Program-made: the position numbers and the translations under genes | NCBI GenBank assembly: GCA_964654155.1 | Contig: CAZZGL010000019.1 | Location: forward strand, 1 to 21,509 | Source: CAG-826 sp964654155 | GTDB taxonomy: Bacteria > Bacillota_I > Bacilli_A > RFN20 > CAG-826 | Direction: 5' to 3' | DNA: 21,509 nucleotides | The notes under the pieces: generated by a model | Told to the model about the DNA's origin: nothing | Database searches by the model: none | Seen by the model: only the letters and a program-made list of their open reading frames with translations | Shown here: in pieces, positions 8,034 through 15,139 of the stretch | How positions within the stretch are numbered: the first letter of the stretch is position 1 | Layout of the letters: every line of letters starts with the position of its first letter

Positions 8034-8168
8034 TTATTTAAACCAGCCTTCTACTAAAGCATACACAACAACTGCCGCAATAAATGATACCAAAAAAGCA
8101 ATAACTTTAGCCCATTTAGGAATATAAACGCCATCAACTCTCTCTAAATCTTCAGTTTTTTTCTTCAT
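8034..8168 (-). CDS. 44-aa single-pass membrane protein
   Basis: A short open frame encoding 44 residues. A charged N-terminus (MKKKTEDLERVDG) is followed by YIPKW, one hydrophobic segment at about 20-39 (AKVIAFLVSFIAAVVVYALV) and the tail EGWFK. The ATG is preceded by GAGGTGATTA, a strong RBS at good spacing, located inside the end of the upstream RDD gene, whose stop it overlaps by 17 bp in another frame. The stop lies one base before the ATG of the 113-aa gene. Tight packing, the RBS and a clean membrane helix support a real gene. Its role is unknown; small membrane proteins in such positions often act on a neighbouring membrane protein, here possibly the RDD proteins (inference). Confidence 0.82.
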   Translation of the reverse strand: MKKKTEDLERVDGVYIPKWAKVIAFLVSFIAAVVVYALVEGWFK

Positions 8169-8973
8169 CATTAATCACCTCATTCATTATTTCTGCATCT
8201 ATTCTTTTAACATATGTATCCGCAAGAAGATCTTCTAAAGTAACACCTTTTTTACTAAAAAGTACAAAGCCTGTATCAATTATCAAAAATACACCTGGTA
8301 AAATTATAGAAAAATAAATAATTACAATTGAAACAACTAAGAATCTTATAAACAATTGAATCCAGTGAACTTTGTTTCCGTGTTTTGAGATTAATTCAAG
8401 TTTCATCAACTTTTTTCCAACACTTTGCTTTTTATTATTACATAGAGGTATTATAAACACAAATACCAAAGAAGAAACAAATAATGCAATATCTGTACCA
8501 ATCGTACTTAATTTATTAGTAATTTTTAAAGCAGCTTGCAACTCATTATTACTTGATAAAACATTCACCGCTAATACCATTTCTGTTGCAAAAAAATCTC
8601 TTACTCCATCATCGTTCTCATCAAGTTGCTCTTTTAATTGTCCATTAATAAAATATCCAGATTTTTCTTTTGCATCATCATAACTGGCATTCCCTGATGC
8701 AATATCATAATCATACTTTTTATAAAACTCCGTCAAATGCTGATCATAATTTTCATTAATCAGCTGCCAACTATCTCCTGTATTTTTATAAAGAGAAGAA
8801 TCTTTTATAATTTCAACTTGAGTTAGCCACGCCGATTGATATTCACCATTCTTTTCTAAATAAATTTTAGAATATCCAATAAAAATCAACACAGAAACAA
8901 TATATATTAATACAAAATCAATTATTCCTGAAAAAATTCTTTTACTTTTTTCATTACTGCCATAATTATTCAT
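8152..8973 (-). CDS. RDD-family membrane protein with large external loop
   Basis: Membrane protein of about 273 aa. An RDD-type first segment (SKRIFSGIIDFVLIYIV) has Arg12 and Asp19 at the expected spacing. A hydrophilic, probably extracellular region of about 120 residues follows. Then come a segment ending in IIPLCNNKKQSVGKKLM (RDD consensus G-QT-GK), two further hydrophobic segments and EDLLADTYV at the C-terminus. The frame is open further upstream (ATGs at 8994 and 8982). The start at 8973 was chosen because AAAGG precedes it and it gives a short ATGAATAA overlap with the previous gene; the 8982 ATG is only three bases from the AGG. The stop is TGA, overlapping the 44-aa gene, which supports the standard genetic code. 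RDD proteins are mostly uncharacterised; some act in ion exchange or transport. Confidence 0.8.
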   Translation of the reverse strand: MNNYGSNEKSKRIFSGIIDFVLIYIVSVLIFIGYSKIYLEKNGEYQSAWLTQVEIIKDSSLYKNTGDSWQLINENYDQHLTEFYKKYDYDIASGNASYDDAKEKSGYFINGQLKEQLDENDDGVRDFFATEMVLAVNVLSSNNELQAALKITNKLSTIGTDIALFVSSLVFVFIIPLCNNKKQSVGKKLMKLELISKHGNKVHWIQLFIRFLVVSIVIIYFSIILPGVFLIIDTGFVLFSKKGVTLEDLLADTYVKRIDAEIMNEVINDEEKN

Positions 8974-9781
8974 TTTCAACATTTTCCTTTCCATTATTAT
9001 CTAAAATAATATAATTTAAATCATCAACAACTGTTGTTGATGAGATATAGTCATGAAGTGACATCCCCCTATAATTAAAACAAGCTATAAAAAATGAAAA
9101 TATTAATATAATTCCATAAGAAAATACCCCAAGAAAAATATTAACAATTGTATAAGCAAAATATCTAATAATAATATTTTTCTTTTTAATTTTATAACCT
9201 TCCGATGAAACTATCGCTTGATGTGTAATCAATTTGCCAATTGTTTTACCATTTTTCAAACATAATGGCATAATTAATTCAAAAATCAATGTTGATAAAA
9301 CAGCACTAGCAATAATTGCGTTTGTTTGAAAACGAATAATTGTTGCATAAGCGGATTTATAAATAGAATCATTCTGTATTAAATTAGTAACCGCATACTC
9401 TACTTCTTTTAAGAAAAAAGTCTCTGCATCTTCAACCATAACACTATTTTCAAAACTTCCATCCTCCAAAAATAATCCAGAAGAACTTTTATGTTCATTA
9501 TAAAGATTTAACGAATCATATTTTTCAAAACAATAACTTAGGTTATCATCATAATTATCTTTAATTACTTTTAATTCATCGTTTTCTAAGACAAACAAGT
9601 GCGATGAAACATGAACAGATTTATAATTATCAGTAGCGGTTTGATATTGAATATTTGGACTAATAATTGTATAAAATATACCAAACATGAAAAAAGTAGT
9701 AAATAAAAAAATAAGAACTAAATCCATCATTGCGCTTAACACTCTTTTTGACATACTTGGTTTTCCAACATTCACTTTCAT
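8966..9781 (-). CDS. RDD-family membrane protein, paralogue of the next gene
   Basis: Membrane protein of 271 aa from the ATG at 9781. The frame stays open to a TTG at 9835, but that part has no RBS and a non-membrane-like leader, so 9781 is preferred. The first segment SKRVLSAMMDLVLIFLF has the RDD Arg13/Asp20 pair. An external region of about 130 residues rich in acidic residues follows. Then come ELIMPLCLKNGKTIGKLI (the G-T-GK motif), two more membrane segments and the ending MSLHDYISSTTVV. Layout and motifs match the downstream gene, so the two probably arose by duplication. It is the first gene of the four-gene operon. The predicted promoter leaves a 5' leader of only about five bases, with a weak GGTG next to the ATG. 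Its function is unknown. Confidence 0.8.
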   Translation of the reverse strand: MKVNVGKPSMSKRVLSAMMDLVLIFLFTTFFMFGIFYTIISPNIQYQTATDNYKSVHVSSHLFVLENDELKVIKDNYDDNLSYCFEKYDSLNLYNEHKSSSGLFLEDGSFENSVMVEDAETFFLKEVEYAVTNLIQNDSIYKSAYATIIRFQTNAIIASAVLSTLIFELIMPLCLKNGKTIGKLITHQAIVSSEGYKIKKKNIIIRYFAYTIVNIFLGVFSYGIILIFSFFIACFNYRGMSLHDYISSTTVVDDLNYIILDNNGKENVENE

Positions 9782-9792
9782 CACCAAGCAAT

Positions 9793-9821
9793 ATGATACA
9801 ATAAATTCATATAAAATGCAA
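9793..9821 (-). promoter_or_regulatory. Sigma-A promoter of the RDD operon
   Basis: Minus strand: -35 TTGCAT (9816-9821), a 17-bp spacer, -10 TATCAT (9793-9798). The start point would be near 9786, giving an almost leaderless mRNA for the gene starting at 9781. Confidence 0.5.
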
Positions 9822-9838
9822 AAAATATCACACAATGA

Positions 9839-9868
9839 AAAGCATATTTATATTCATTAAAGCATATT
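9839..9868. repeat. Direct repeat in the divergent RDD/LysM promoter region
   Basis: AAAGCATATT occurs at 9839-9848 and 9859-9868, exactly 20 bp apart, just upstream of the LysM gene. The spacing places both copies on about the same face of the helix, as for a tandem regulator site. It may also be chance in very AT-rich DNA. Confidence 0.4.
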
Positions 9869-9883
9869 AAGTATTGGTGATAC

Positions 9884-10498
9884 ATGATGGGGAAAAAAGT
9901 GTTTAAATTTGAAATATATACAATAGGTGAAAACGAAACATTAAGTGATATTTCTAAAAAAAATAACATCAGTGTAGACGAAATACTTCAATTTAATTTT
10001 TTATTAAGAAATTGTTCGATTTATAAAGGAAAAACCATTTTAATACCATATAAAAATATTGAAAATACACTTGATAATAGATTAGAAATAAACACATCTA
10101 ATGAAATAATAGATTATAAATTACTTTTCTATTTTAAAAACATTTTAGATTGTATGTCTAATACAAAAGAACACGCTTCATATTTAGTAAAAAGCTATAA
10201 TGAATACAAATCTTCATTAAATTACACTGAAATCACTTATTCATTTATTAATTTTAATGATAACAAACTATTAAAAATAGCAAATTTAATTTCTAATAAT
10301 AATCAAAGCATAATTCCTTCTATAATAAATGAAATAAAAAATAATTATTATAAAAATATAAAAAACAATACTAATAATAAAGAAATAATAACTAAATTTT
10401 ATAATTTAGCTTTATTATGGACTAAATATATTTTTAAAGTATTTTCAAAACAATATAAAGAATCAGAATTAATATTTAAAAAAATCATAAGCACTTAA
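9884..10498 (+). CDS. LysM-domain protein, no signal peptide
   Basis: A 204-aa protein. Residues about 10-55 match a LysM domain (IYTIGENETLSDISKKNNISVDEI, then a turn and GKTILIPY). LysM usually binds peptidoglycan or chitin-like glycans, or acts as a spore-coat or cell-wall anchor. No signal peptide or membrane segment comes before it. The remaining ~145 residues look helical, are rich in Asn, Lys and Ile, and match no family I know. A second ATG lies directly after the first; GGTGA at 9876-9880 is the RBS for either. It is divergent from the RDD operon and converges on tuf. Its base composition is clearly more AT-rich than its neighbours, especially the str operon, and its poly-Asn stretches suggest a fast-evolving or foreign gene. 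A domain assigned from a single motif should be treated with some caution. Confidence 0.78.
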   Translation: MMGKKVFKFEIYTIGENETLSDISKKNNISVDEILQFNFLLRNCSIYKGKTILIPYKNIENTLDNRLEINTSNEIIDYKLLFYFKNILDCMSNTKEHASYLVKSYNEYKSSLNYTEITYSFINFNDNKLLKIANLISNNNQSIIPSIINEIKNNYYKNIKNNTNNKEIITKFYNLALLWTKYIFKVFSKQYKESELIFKKIIST

Positions 10499-10516
10499 TT
10501 GTTGTATTATAAGAAA

Positions 10517-10544
10517 CAAAAAAGTGGTAGAAAAATCTACCACT
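10517..10544 (-). terminator. Rho-independent terminator of the str operon (after tuf)
   Basis: Read on the minus strand, a 9-bp perfect stem AGTGGTAGA/TCTACCACT with a TTTT loop is followed by six T. It lies 20 bp beyond the tuf stop. On the plus strand the hairpin has no T-run, so it probably does not serve the LysM gene efficiently. Confidence 0.88.
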
Positions 10545-10564
10545 AATTAGTATTGTTAATAAAA

Positions 10565-11749
10565 TTATTTAATAATTTCGTTAACTGTACCAGCACCAAC
10601 GGTACGTCCACCTTCACGGATGGAGAATTTTGTACCTTTTTCAATAGCAACTGGTTTAATTAATTCGACGGTGAATTCAACATTATCACCTGGCATAACT
10701 ACTTCGATACCTTCTGGTAAGGTAACAACACCGGTAATATCGGTTGTACGGAAGTAGAATTGTGGACGATAATTTGAACGGAATGAAGTATGACGTCCAC
10801 CTTCTTCTTTTGTTAAGACATAGACAGAAGCGGTGAATTTGGTATGTGGAGTAACTGAACCTGGTTTTGCTAAGACTTGACCACGTTCAACTTCTTCACG
10901 GCTAATACCTCTTAATAAGATACCAGCATTGTCTCCGGCTTCAGCATAATCTAATTGTTTACGGAACATTTCGATACCGGTAACAACTGATTTTTTGGTT
11001 TCTCTCATACCGACGATTTCAACTTCGTCACCGAGTTTTAATTGACCACGTTCAACTCTACCAGTAACGACTGTACCACGACCTGAAATGGTCATAACAT
11101 CTTCGATTGGGAGTAAGAATGGTTTATCATTTGAACGAACTGGACTTGGGATATATGTATCAACAGCTTCCATTAATTCAATGATTGCTTTTTCTGCTTC
11201 TGGGTTACCATCTAAAGCTTCACGAGCAGATCCACGAATAACTGGTGTTTCATCACCTGGGAAGTTATATGAATTTAATAAGTCACGAACATCCATTTCG
11301 ACTAAGTCGATTAATTCTGGGTCATCGACTAAATCACATTTATTTAAGAAAACGACAATGTATGGAACACCGACTTGACGTGCAAGTAAGATGTGTTCAC
11401 GTGTTTGTGGCATAACACCATCAGTAGCGGCAACAACTAAGATTGCACCATCCATTTGAGCAGCACCGGTAATCATGTTTTTAACATAGTCGGCGTGTCC
11501 CGGACAGTCAACGTGTGCATAGTGACGTGTTGCGGTTTGATACTCGATGTGAGCGGTATTAATCGTTATACCACGAGCCTTTTCTTCTGGTGCAGCATCG
11601 ATTTGATCATATGCTGTTGCTTTTGCACCACCAGCTTTTGCTAAAACGTTGGTGATTGCAGCTGTTAAAGTGGTTTTACCATGGTCAACGTGTCCGATGG
11701 TACCAATATTAACATGGGTTTTACTTCTATCAAATTTTTCTTTTGCCAT
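10565..11749 (-). CDS. tuf: Translation elongation factor Tu
   Basis: EF-Tu, 394 aa, full length. It delivers aminoacyl-tRNA to the ribosome as a GTP complex. G1 GHVDHGKT is at 19-26, G3 DCPGH at 81-85, G4 NKCD at 136-139, the catalytic His is the one in DCPGH, and the domain 2 and 3 landmarks (GRGTVVTGRVERG, IREGGRTVGAGTV) are intact. The RBS AAAGGAGG is close to the ATG. It is the last gene of rpsL-rpsG-fusA-tuf, 76 bp after fusA. The gap carries an extended -10 promoter, so tuf can probably be transcribed at extra level. The position equal to E. coli Ala375 is Ser, as in other Firmicutes such as Bacillus subtilis. Confidence 0.99.
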   Translation of the reverse strand: MAKEKFDRSKTHVNIGTIGHVDHGKTTLTAAITNVLAKAGGAKATAYDQIDAAPEEKARGITINTAHIEYQTATRHYAHVDCPGHADYVKNMITGAAQMDGAILVVAATDGVMPQTREHILLARQVGVPYIVVFLNKCDLVDDPELIDLVEMDVRDLLNSYNFPGDETPVIRGSAREALDGNPEAEKAIIELMEAVDTYIPSPVRSNDKPFLLPIEDVMTISGRGTVVTGRVERGQLKLGDEVEIVGMRETKKSVVTGIEMFRKQLDYAEAGDNAGILLRGISREEVERGQVLAKPGSVTPHTKFTASVYVLTKEEGGRHTSFRSNYRPQFYFRTTDITGVVTLPEGIEVVMPGDNVEFTVELIKPVAIEKGTKFSIREGGRTVGAGTVNEIIK

Positions 11750-11796
11750 TGTTTGAATTTCCTCCTTTTTTCAATTAATTAATTCAACGAATTCAT

Positions 11797-11823
11797 ATTA
11801 TAGCAGTTTGATAAAAAAATCAA
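11797..11823 (-). promoter_or_regulatory. Internal promoter of tuf with extended -10
   Basis: Minus strand: TATAAT at 11797-11802 preceded by TGC (extended -10, TGnTATAAT). A possible -35 TTGATT lies at 11818-11823 with a short 15-bp spacer. The start would be about 40 nt before tuf. The extended -10 can compensate for the poorly spaced -35. Confidence 0.6.
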
Positions 11824-11825
11824 GA

Positions 11826-13904
11826 CTAACGAGCACTCATGCCTGATTTCTTGATGATTTCGTCAGCAATAAAGCGTGGACATTCACCAAAATGATCGAA
11901 TTGCATAGTGTAGTTTCCTCTACCTTGAGTAAAGGAACGAAGGTCGGTAACATAACCGAACATTTCTGCAAGAGGTACTTCTGCTTCGATAATCTTTGCA
12001 TTACCTCTTTGAGATTCTCCAGTCATTTGTCCTCTACGTCTAGCGATATCACCTACGACATCACCATAGTATTGTTCTGGAACAGTAACTTCAATCTTCA
12101 TGATTGGTTCCAAAATAACTGGATTACATTTTTTAGCAGCTTCTTTAAGCGCCATTGAGGCAGCAATCTTATAGGCAGCTTCTGATGAGTCAACATCATG
12201 GTAGCTACCATCAAATAAAGTTGCTTTAATATCAACAACAGGGAATCCGGCAACTAAACCACGTTCTAATGAATCTTTTAAGCCTTCGCCTGTAGGCTTA
12301 ATGTATTCACGTGGAACAGTACCTCCAACGATTGCATCAACAAATTCAAATCCTTTTCCTGGATTTGGTTCAAAACGAATCCAAACGTGTCCGTATTGAC
12401 CACGACCACCTGATTGTTTAATATATTTACCTTCACATTCAGCAGTTGAACGGATGGTTTCACGATATCCGACTTGAGGAGCACCAACGTTACATTGTAC
12501 GTGGAATTCTCTCTTTAAACGGTCAACAATAATATCAAGATGTAATTCACCAACACCAGCAATAATTGTTTGTCCGGTTTCATTGTTAGTATGAACACGG
12601 AATGTTGGATCTTCTTCTGCAAGCTTAATTAATGCAGCAGTCATCTTTTCTTGATCAGCTTTAGTTTTTGGTTCAATAGCTTCTTCAATAACTGGTTCTG
12701 GGAATTCCATTTGTTCAAGAATAATTGGGAATTTTTCATCACATAACGTATCACCAGTAACAGTATTTTTTAAGCCAATTGCCGCAGCAATATCACCTGC
12801 AGGAACTTCTTCAACTTCTTGACGGTGATTTGAATGCATGTAAACCAAACGAGCAAATCTTTCTTTTTGTCCTTTTGTTGAGTTATAGACATATGAACCT
12901 GCTTTTGCAACACCGGTATAAACACGGAAGAAAGCTAAACGACCAACAAATGGGTCAGTAGCAATCTTAAATGCTAAAGCAGCTAATGGAGCATTATCAT
13001 CTGGAACACATTCATGAACAGTTCCATCTGGTAATGTACCTGTGGTTGGCTTAATATCAAGTGGACTTGGTAAGTAATCAATAACACCATCAAGTAATAA
13101 TTGAATACCTTTATTTTTATAAGCTGATCCACAGAAAACTGGGAAGAATTCTCCAGTTAAAACAGCCTTACGAATAACAGCTTTAATTTCAGCAACAGTT
13201 GGTTCTTCACCATCTAAGACTTTCATCATAAACTCGTCATCAAAAGCGGCAAGTTTTTCAATAAGTTCCATACGGAGAGTTTCACATTTTTCTTGATACT
13301 CTTCTGGAATTGGTACTTCAACAGGTGGGACAGATTTATCATCGCTATATTCCCAGCCTTTCATTTCAATAATATCGATAACTCCTTTTAATCGAGATTC
13401 AATACCAATAGGATATTGAACTGCCGCAGCATTAGCAGCAAGACGACTATGTAAAGTTTCGACACACATTTCAAAATCAGCACCAATAGCGTCTAATTTG
13501 TTAACAAAGACAATACGTGGAACACCATATTTTGTACCTTGTCTCCAAACAGTTTCAGTTTGTGGTTCAACACCATTTTTACCATCTAAAACTGTAATAG
13601 CGCCGTCAAGAACACGAAGCGAACGCTCAACTTCGACAGTAAAGTCGACGTGTCCCGGAGTGTCAATAATATTTAAGCGGTATCCTTTCCATTCAGCAGT
13701 TGTCGCTGCAGATGTAATAGTAATACCACGCTCTTGTTCTTGAACCATCCAGTCCATTGTGGCGCCACCATCATGTGTTTCACCGATTTTATAAATTTTA
13801 CCGGTGTAATATAAAATACGTTCAGATGTTGTTGTTTTACCAGCATCGATATGGGCCATAATACCAATATTACGGGTATGTTCTAAGCTAATTTTACGAG
13901 CCAT
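11826..13904 (-). CDS. fusA: Translation elongation factor G
   Basis: EF-G, 692 aa, full length. This GTPase drives ribosomal translocation and, with RRF, ribosome recycling. G1 AHIDAGKTT is at 17-25, the switch-I region ERGITITSAA is present, G3 DTPGH is at 81-85 and G4 NKLD at 135-138. Domain IV is present, with GGRGQYGHVWIRFEP and the tip region. The C-terminus ends FTQGRGNYTMQFDHFGECP. The RBS AAGGAGA precedes the ATG. It lies 18 bp after rpsG and before tuf, the standard str order. Length and motifs point to the housekeeping EF-G and not to the ribosome-protection type (TetM-like) or EF-G2. Confidence 0.99.
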   Translation of the reverse strand: MARKISLEHTRNIGIMAHIDAGKTTTSERILYYTGKIYKIGETHDGGATMDWMVQEQERGITITSAATTAEWKGYRLNIIDTPGHVDFTVEVERSLRVLDGAITVLDGKNGVEPQTETVWRQGTKYGVPRIVFVNKLDAIGADFEMCVETLHSRLAANAAAVQYPIGIESRLKGVIDIIEMKGWEYSDDKSVPPVEVPIPEEYQEKCETLRMELIEKLAAFDDEFMMKVLDGEEPTVAEIKAVIRKAVLTGEFFPVFCGSAYKNKGIQLLLDGVIDYLPSPLDIKPTTGTLPDGTVHECVPDDNAPLAALAFKIATDPFVGRLAFFRVYTGVAKAGSYVYNSTKGQKERFARLVYMHSNHRQEVEEVPAGDIAAAIGLKNTVTGDTLCDEKFPIILEQMEFPEPVIEEAIEPKTKADQEKMTAALIKLAEEDPTFRVHTNNETGQTIIAGVGELHLDIIVDRLKREFHVQCNVGAPQVGYRETIRSTAECEGKYIKQSGGRGQYGHVWIRFEPNPGKGFEFVDAIVGGTVPREYIKPTGEGLKDSLERGLVAGFPVVDIKATLFDGSYHDVDSSEAAYKIAASMALKEAAKKCNPVILEPIMKIEVTVPEQYYGDVVGDIARRRGQMTGESQRGNAKIIEAEVPLAEMFGYVTDLRSFTQGRGNYTMQFDHFGECPRFIADEIIKKSGMSAR

Positions 13905-13922
13905 AATAATCTCCTTAAAAAA

Positions 13923-14393
13923 TTACCAGCGGTAATGTGCATAAGCTTTATTAGCTTCAGCCATTTTATGAGTATCATCACGTTTTTTAACTGATGCACC
14001 TGTGCCATTTGCGGCATCGATGATTTCAGCGGCAAGTTTTTCTTCCATTGTCTTTTCATTTCTTAAACGTGAATAATTAACTAACCAACGAAGACCTAAG
14101 GTTACTTTTCTTTCTGGAGAAACCTCTACTGGAACTTGATAGTTAGCTGCACCAATACGACGAACTTTTAATTCGTGTTCAGGCATAATATTGTTAATAG
14201 CGGTTGCAAAGACATCCATTGCTGGCTTACCAGTTTTGGCTTCAATTCTTGCAAAAGCGCCATATAAGATGGATTGAGCAGTTCCTCTTTTACCATCAAT
14301 CATAATTTTATTAATTAAACGTGTTACTAATTTTGAATTGTAAATTGGATCTGGTAACACATCGCGTTTAGCAACGCTTCCTTTACGTGGCAT
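13923..14393 (-). CDS. rpsG: 30S ribosomal protein S7
   Basis: S7, 156 aa, the usual bacterial length. It starts the assembly of the 30S head by binding the 3' major domain of 16S rRNA. Family landmarks are MPRKGSVAKRDVLPDPIYNSKLVTRLINKIM, GGANYQVPVEV-like (here GAANYQVPVEVSPERK) and the C-terminal HKMAEANKAYAHYRW. The RBS AGGAGG is close to the ATG. It is encoded between rpsL (52 bp away) and fusA. In E. coli S7 represses the str operon by binding the mRNA, which is relevant to the leader described upstream of rpsL. Confidence 0.99.
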   Translation of the reverse strand: MPRKGSVAKRDVLPDPIYNSKLVTRLINKIMIDGKRGTAQSILYGAFARIEAKTGKPAMDVFATAINNIMPEHELKVRRIGAANYQVPVEVSPERKVTLGLRWLVNYSRLRNEKTMEEKLAAEIIDAANGTGASVKKRDDTHKMAEANKAYAHYRW

Positions 14394-14445
14394 ATATTTT
14401 CCTCCTTCCCTAACATTTTGGGTATATACATTTCGTAATCTTTAA

Positions 14446-14865
14446 TTATTTAGCGGCTTTTGGTTTTTTAGTACCATATTGTGAACGACTTTGTCTACGT
14501 TTATCAATACCTGCGCAGTCAAGAGTACCACGAATAATATGATAACGAACACCTGGTAAATCCTTAACACGACCACCACGAATCATAACGGTTGAGTGTT
14601 CTTGTAAGTTGTGTCCTTCACCACCGATATAAGCAGTGACTTCATATCCATTAGAAAGACGTACACGAGCATATTTTCTTAAAGCGGAGTTAGGCTTTTT
14701 AGGAGTCATTGTTCCTACACGAGTACAAACGCCGCGTTTTTGAGCTGCATTTTGAACGATTTCTTTCTTTGCAAGTGAGTTCCATCTTCTGTTTAAAGCA
14801 GGTGCTTTAGATTTGAAAACTAACTTGGCACGTCCATGACGGACTAATTGATTAATTGTTGGCAT
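14446..14865 (-). CDS. rpsL: 30S ribosomal protein S12
   Basis: S12, 139 aa, at the decoding centre of the 30S subunit. The start at 14865 (MPTINQLVR) is chosen over an in-frame ATG 18 bp upstream because AAAGGAGG lies at the right distance before it and MPTINQL is the conserved family start. It carries the Firmicutes-type insertion between PALN and QKRGVCTRV, making it longer than the 124-aa E. coli protein. The decoding loop TPKKPNSALRK and GRVKDLPGVRYH are wild type, so the usual streptomycin-resistance Lys changes are not present. It is the first gene of the str operon. Confidence 0.98.
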   Translation of the reverse strand: MPTINQLVRHGRAKLVFKSKAPALNRRWNSLAKKEIVQNAAQKRGVCTRVGTMTPKKPNSALRKYARVRLSNGYEVTAYIGGEGHNLQEHSTVMIRGGRVKDLPGVRYHIIRGTLDCAGIDKRRQSRSQYGTKKPKAAK

Positions 14866-14982
14866 TTTATGTCCTCCTTTCAAGAGACTTTTTTGTCAGT
14901 TGTACGCACACAATTCCGGGCGTATCAACCTGCCCCATAAATTTAAGCCCCTAAGGGCAATTTATTGTTTGCACACAAACGC
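14866..14982 (-). promoter_or_regulatory. Structured 5' leader of the str operon
   Basis: About 117 nt lie between the predicted start and rpsL. Three hairpins can be drawn on the mRNA. The first is a 5-bp stem GTTTG/CAAAC (14967-14980) at the 5' end. The second is an AAATT+GCCC stem (14939-14963). The third is a 9-bp stem of GTTG and TACGC pairing with GCGTA and CAAC, with one bulged A and a 12-nt loop (14899-14929). The third is GC-rich in AT-rich surroundings and is not followed by a T-run, so it is not a terminator. The leader suggests ribosomal-protein autoregulation, perhaps by S7, or mRNA stabilisation; the mechanism is inferred. Confidence 0.55.
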
Positions 14983-14988
14983 TCCTAT

Positions 14989-15017
14989 ATTGTAATTGAC
15001 TGTAAGTGATAAGTCAA
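14989..15017 (-). promoter_or_regulatory. Strong sigma-A promoter of the str operon
   Basis: Minus strand: -35 TTGACT (15012-15017), a 17-bp spacer, -10 TACAAT (14989-14994). The start is near 14982. Both hexamers match the consensus at 5 of 6 positions, as expected for a highly expressed operon. Confidence 0.8.
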
Positions 15018-15064
15018 CATTTTTTTAAATTTTATTTAACAACCTGAAGTGAATGTTAATTGAC

Positions 15065-15081
15065 AAAATAGTGGCTATTTT
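15065..15081. repeat. Short perfect inverted repeat between the membrane-protein terminator and the str promoter
   Basis: AAAATAG, a 3-nt centre TGG, then CTATTTT. It lies between the terminator at 15086-15124 and the str promoter. It may be a second, weak transcription-stop hairpin for the minus-strand membrane protein gene, or an upstream binding site; it has no good T-run on the minus strand. Confidence 0.4.
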
Positions 15082-15085
15082 AAGT

Positions 15086-15124
15086 CTAAAAAAGCTGTTG
15101 ATTTTTAAGCATTTTCAACAGCTT
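15086..15124 (-). terminator. Rho-independent terminator after the 318-aa membrane protein
   Basis: Minus strand: a 10-bp perfect stem AAGCTGTTGA/TCAACAGCTT with a 13-nt loop, followed by TTTTAG. It begins 16 bp after the stop codon and insulates the str operon. Confidence 0.82.
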
Positions 15125-15139
15125 ATTTTTAATCACTAA

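Noticed and set aside
9782..9969. Open frames in the divergent region and antisense to the LysM gene start (for example the 62-codon minus-strand frame 9781-9969)
   Set aside because: No RBS, and it overlaps the LysM gene, which has a domain match, as well as the RDD promoter.
11088..11378. Long frames opposite tuf, fusA and other real genes
   Set aside because: They are shadows of strongly conserved genes on the other strand, without RBS or recognisable protein features.
10565..11749. Ser at the EF-Tu position of E. coli Ala375, where changes give elfamycin (kirromycin) resistance
   Set aside because: Serine is the normal residue in other Firmicutes such as Bacillus subtilis, so it is lineage-typical and not a resistance signal.
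11826..13904. Possible ribosome-protection (tetracycline resistance) GTPase
   Set aside because: Length, motifs and the position between rpsG and tuf are those of housekeeping EF-G.
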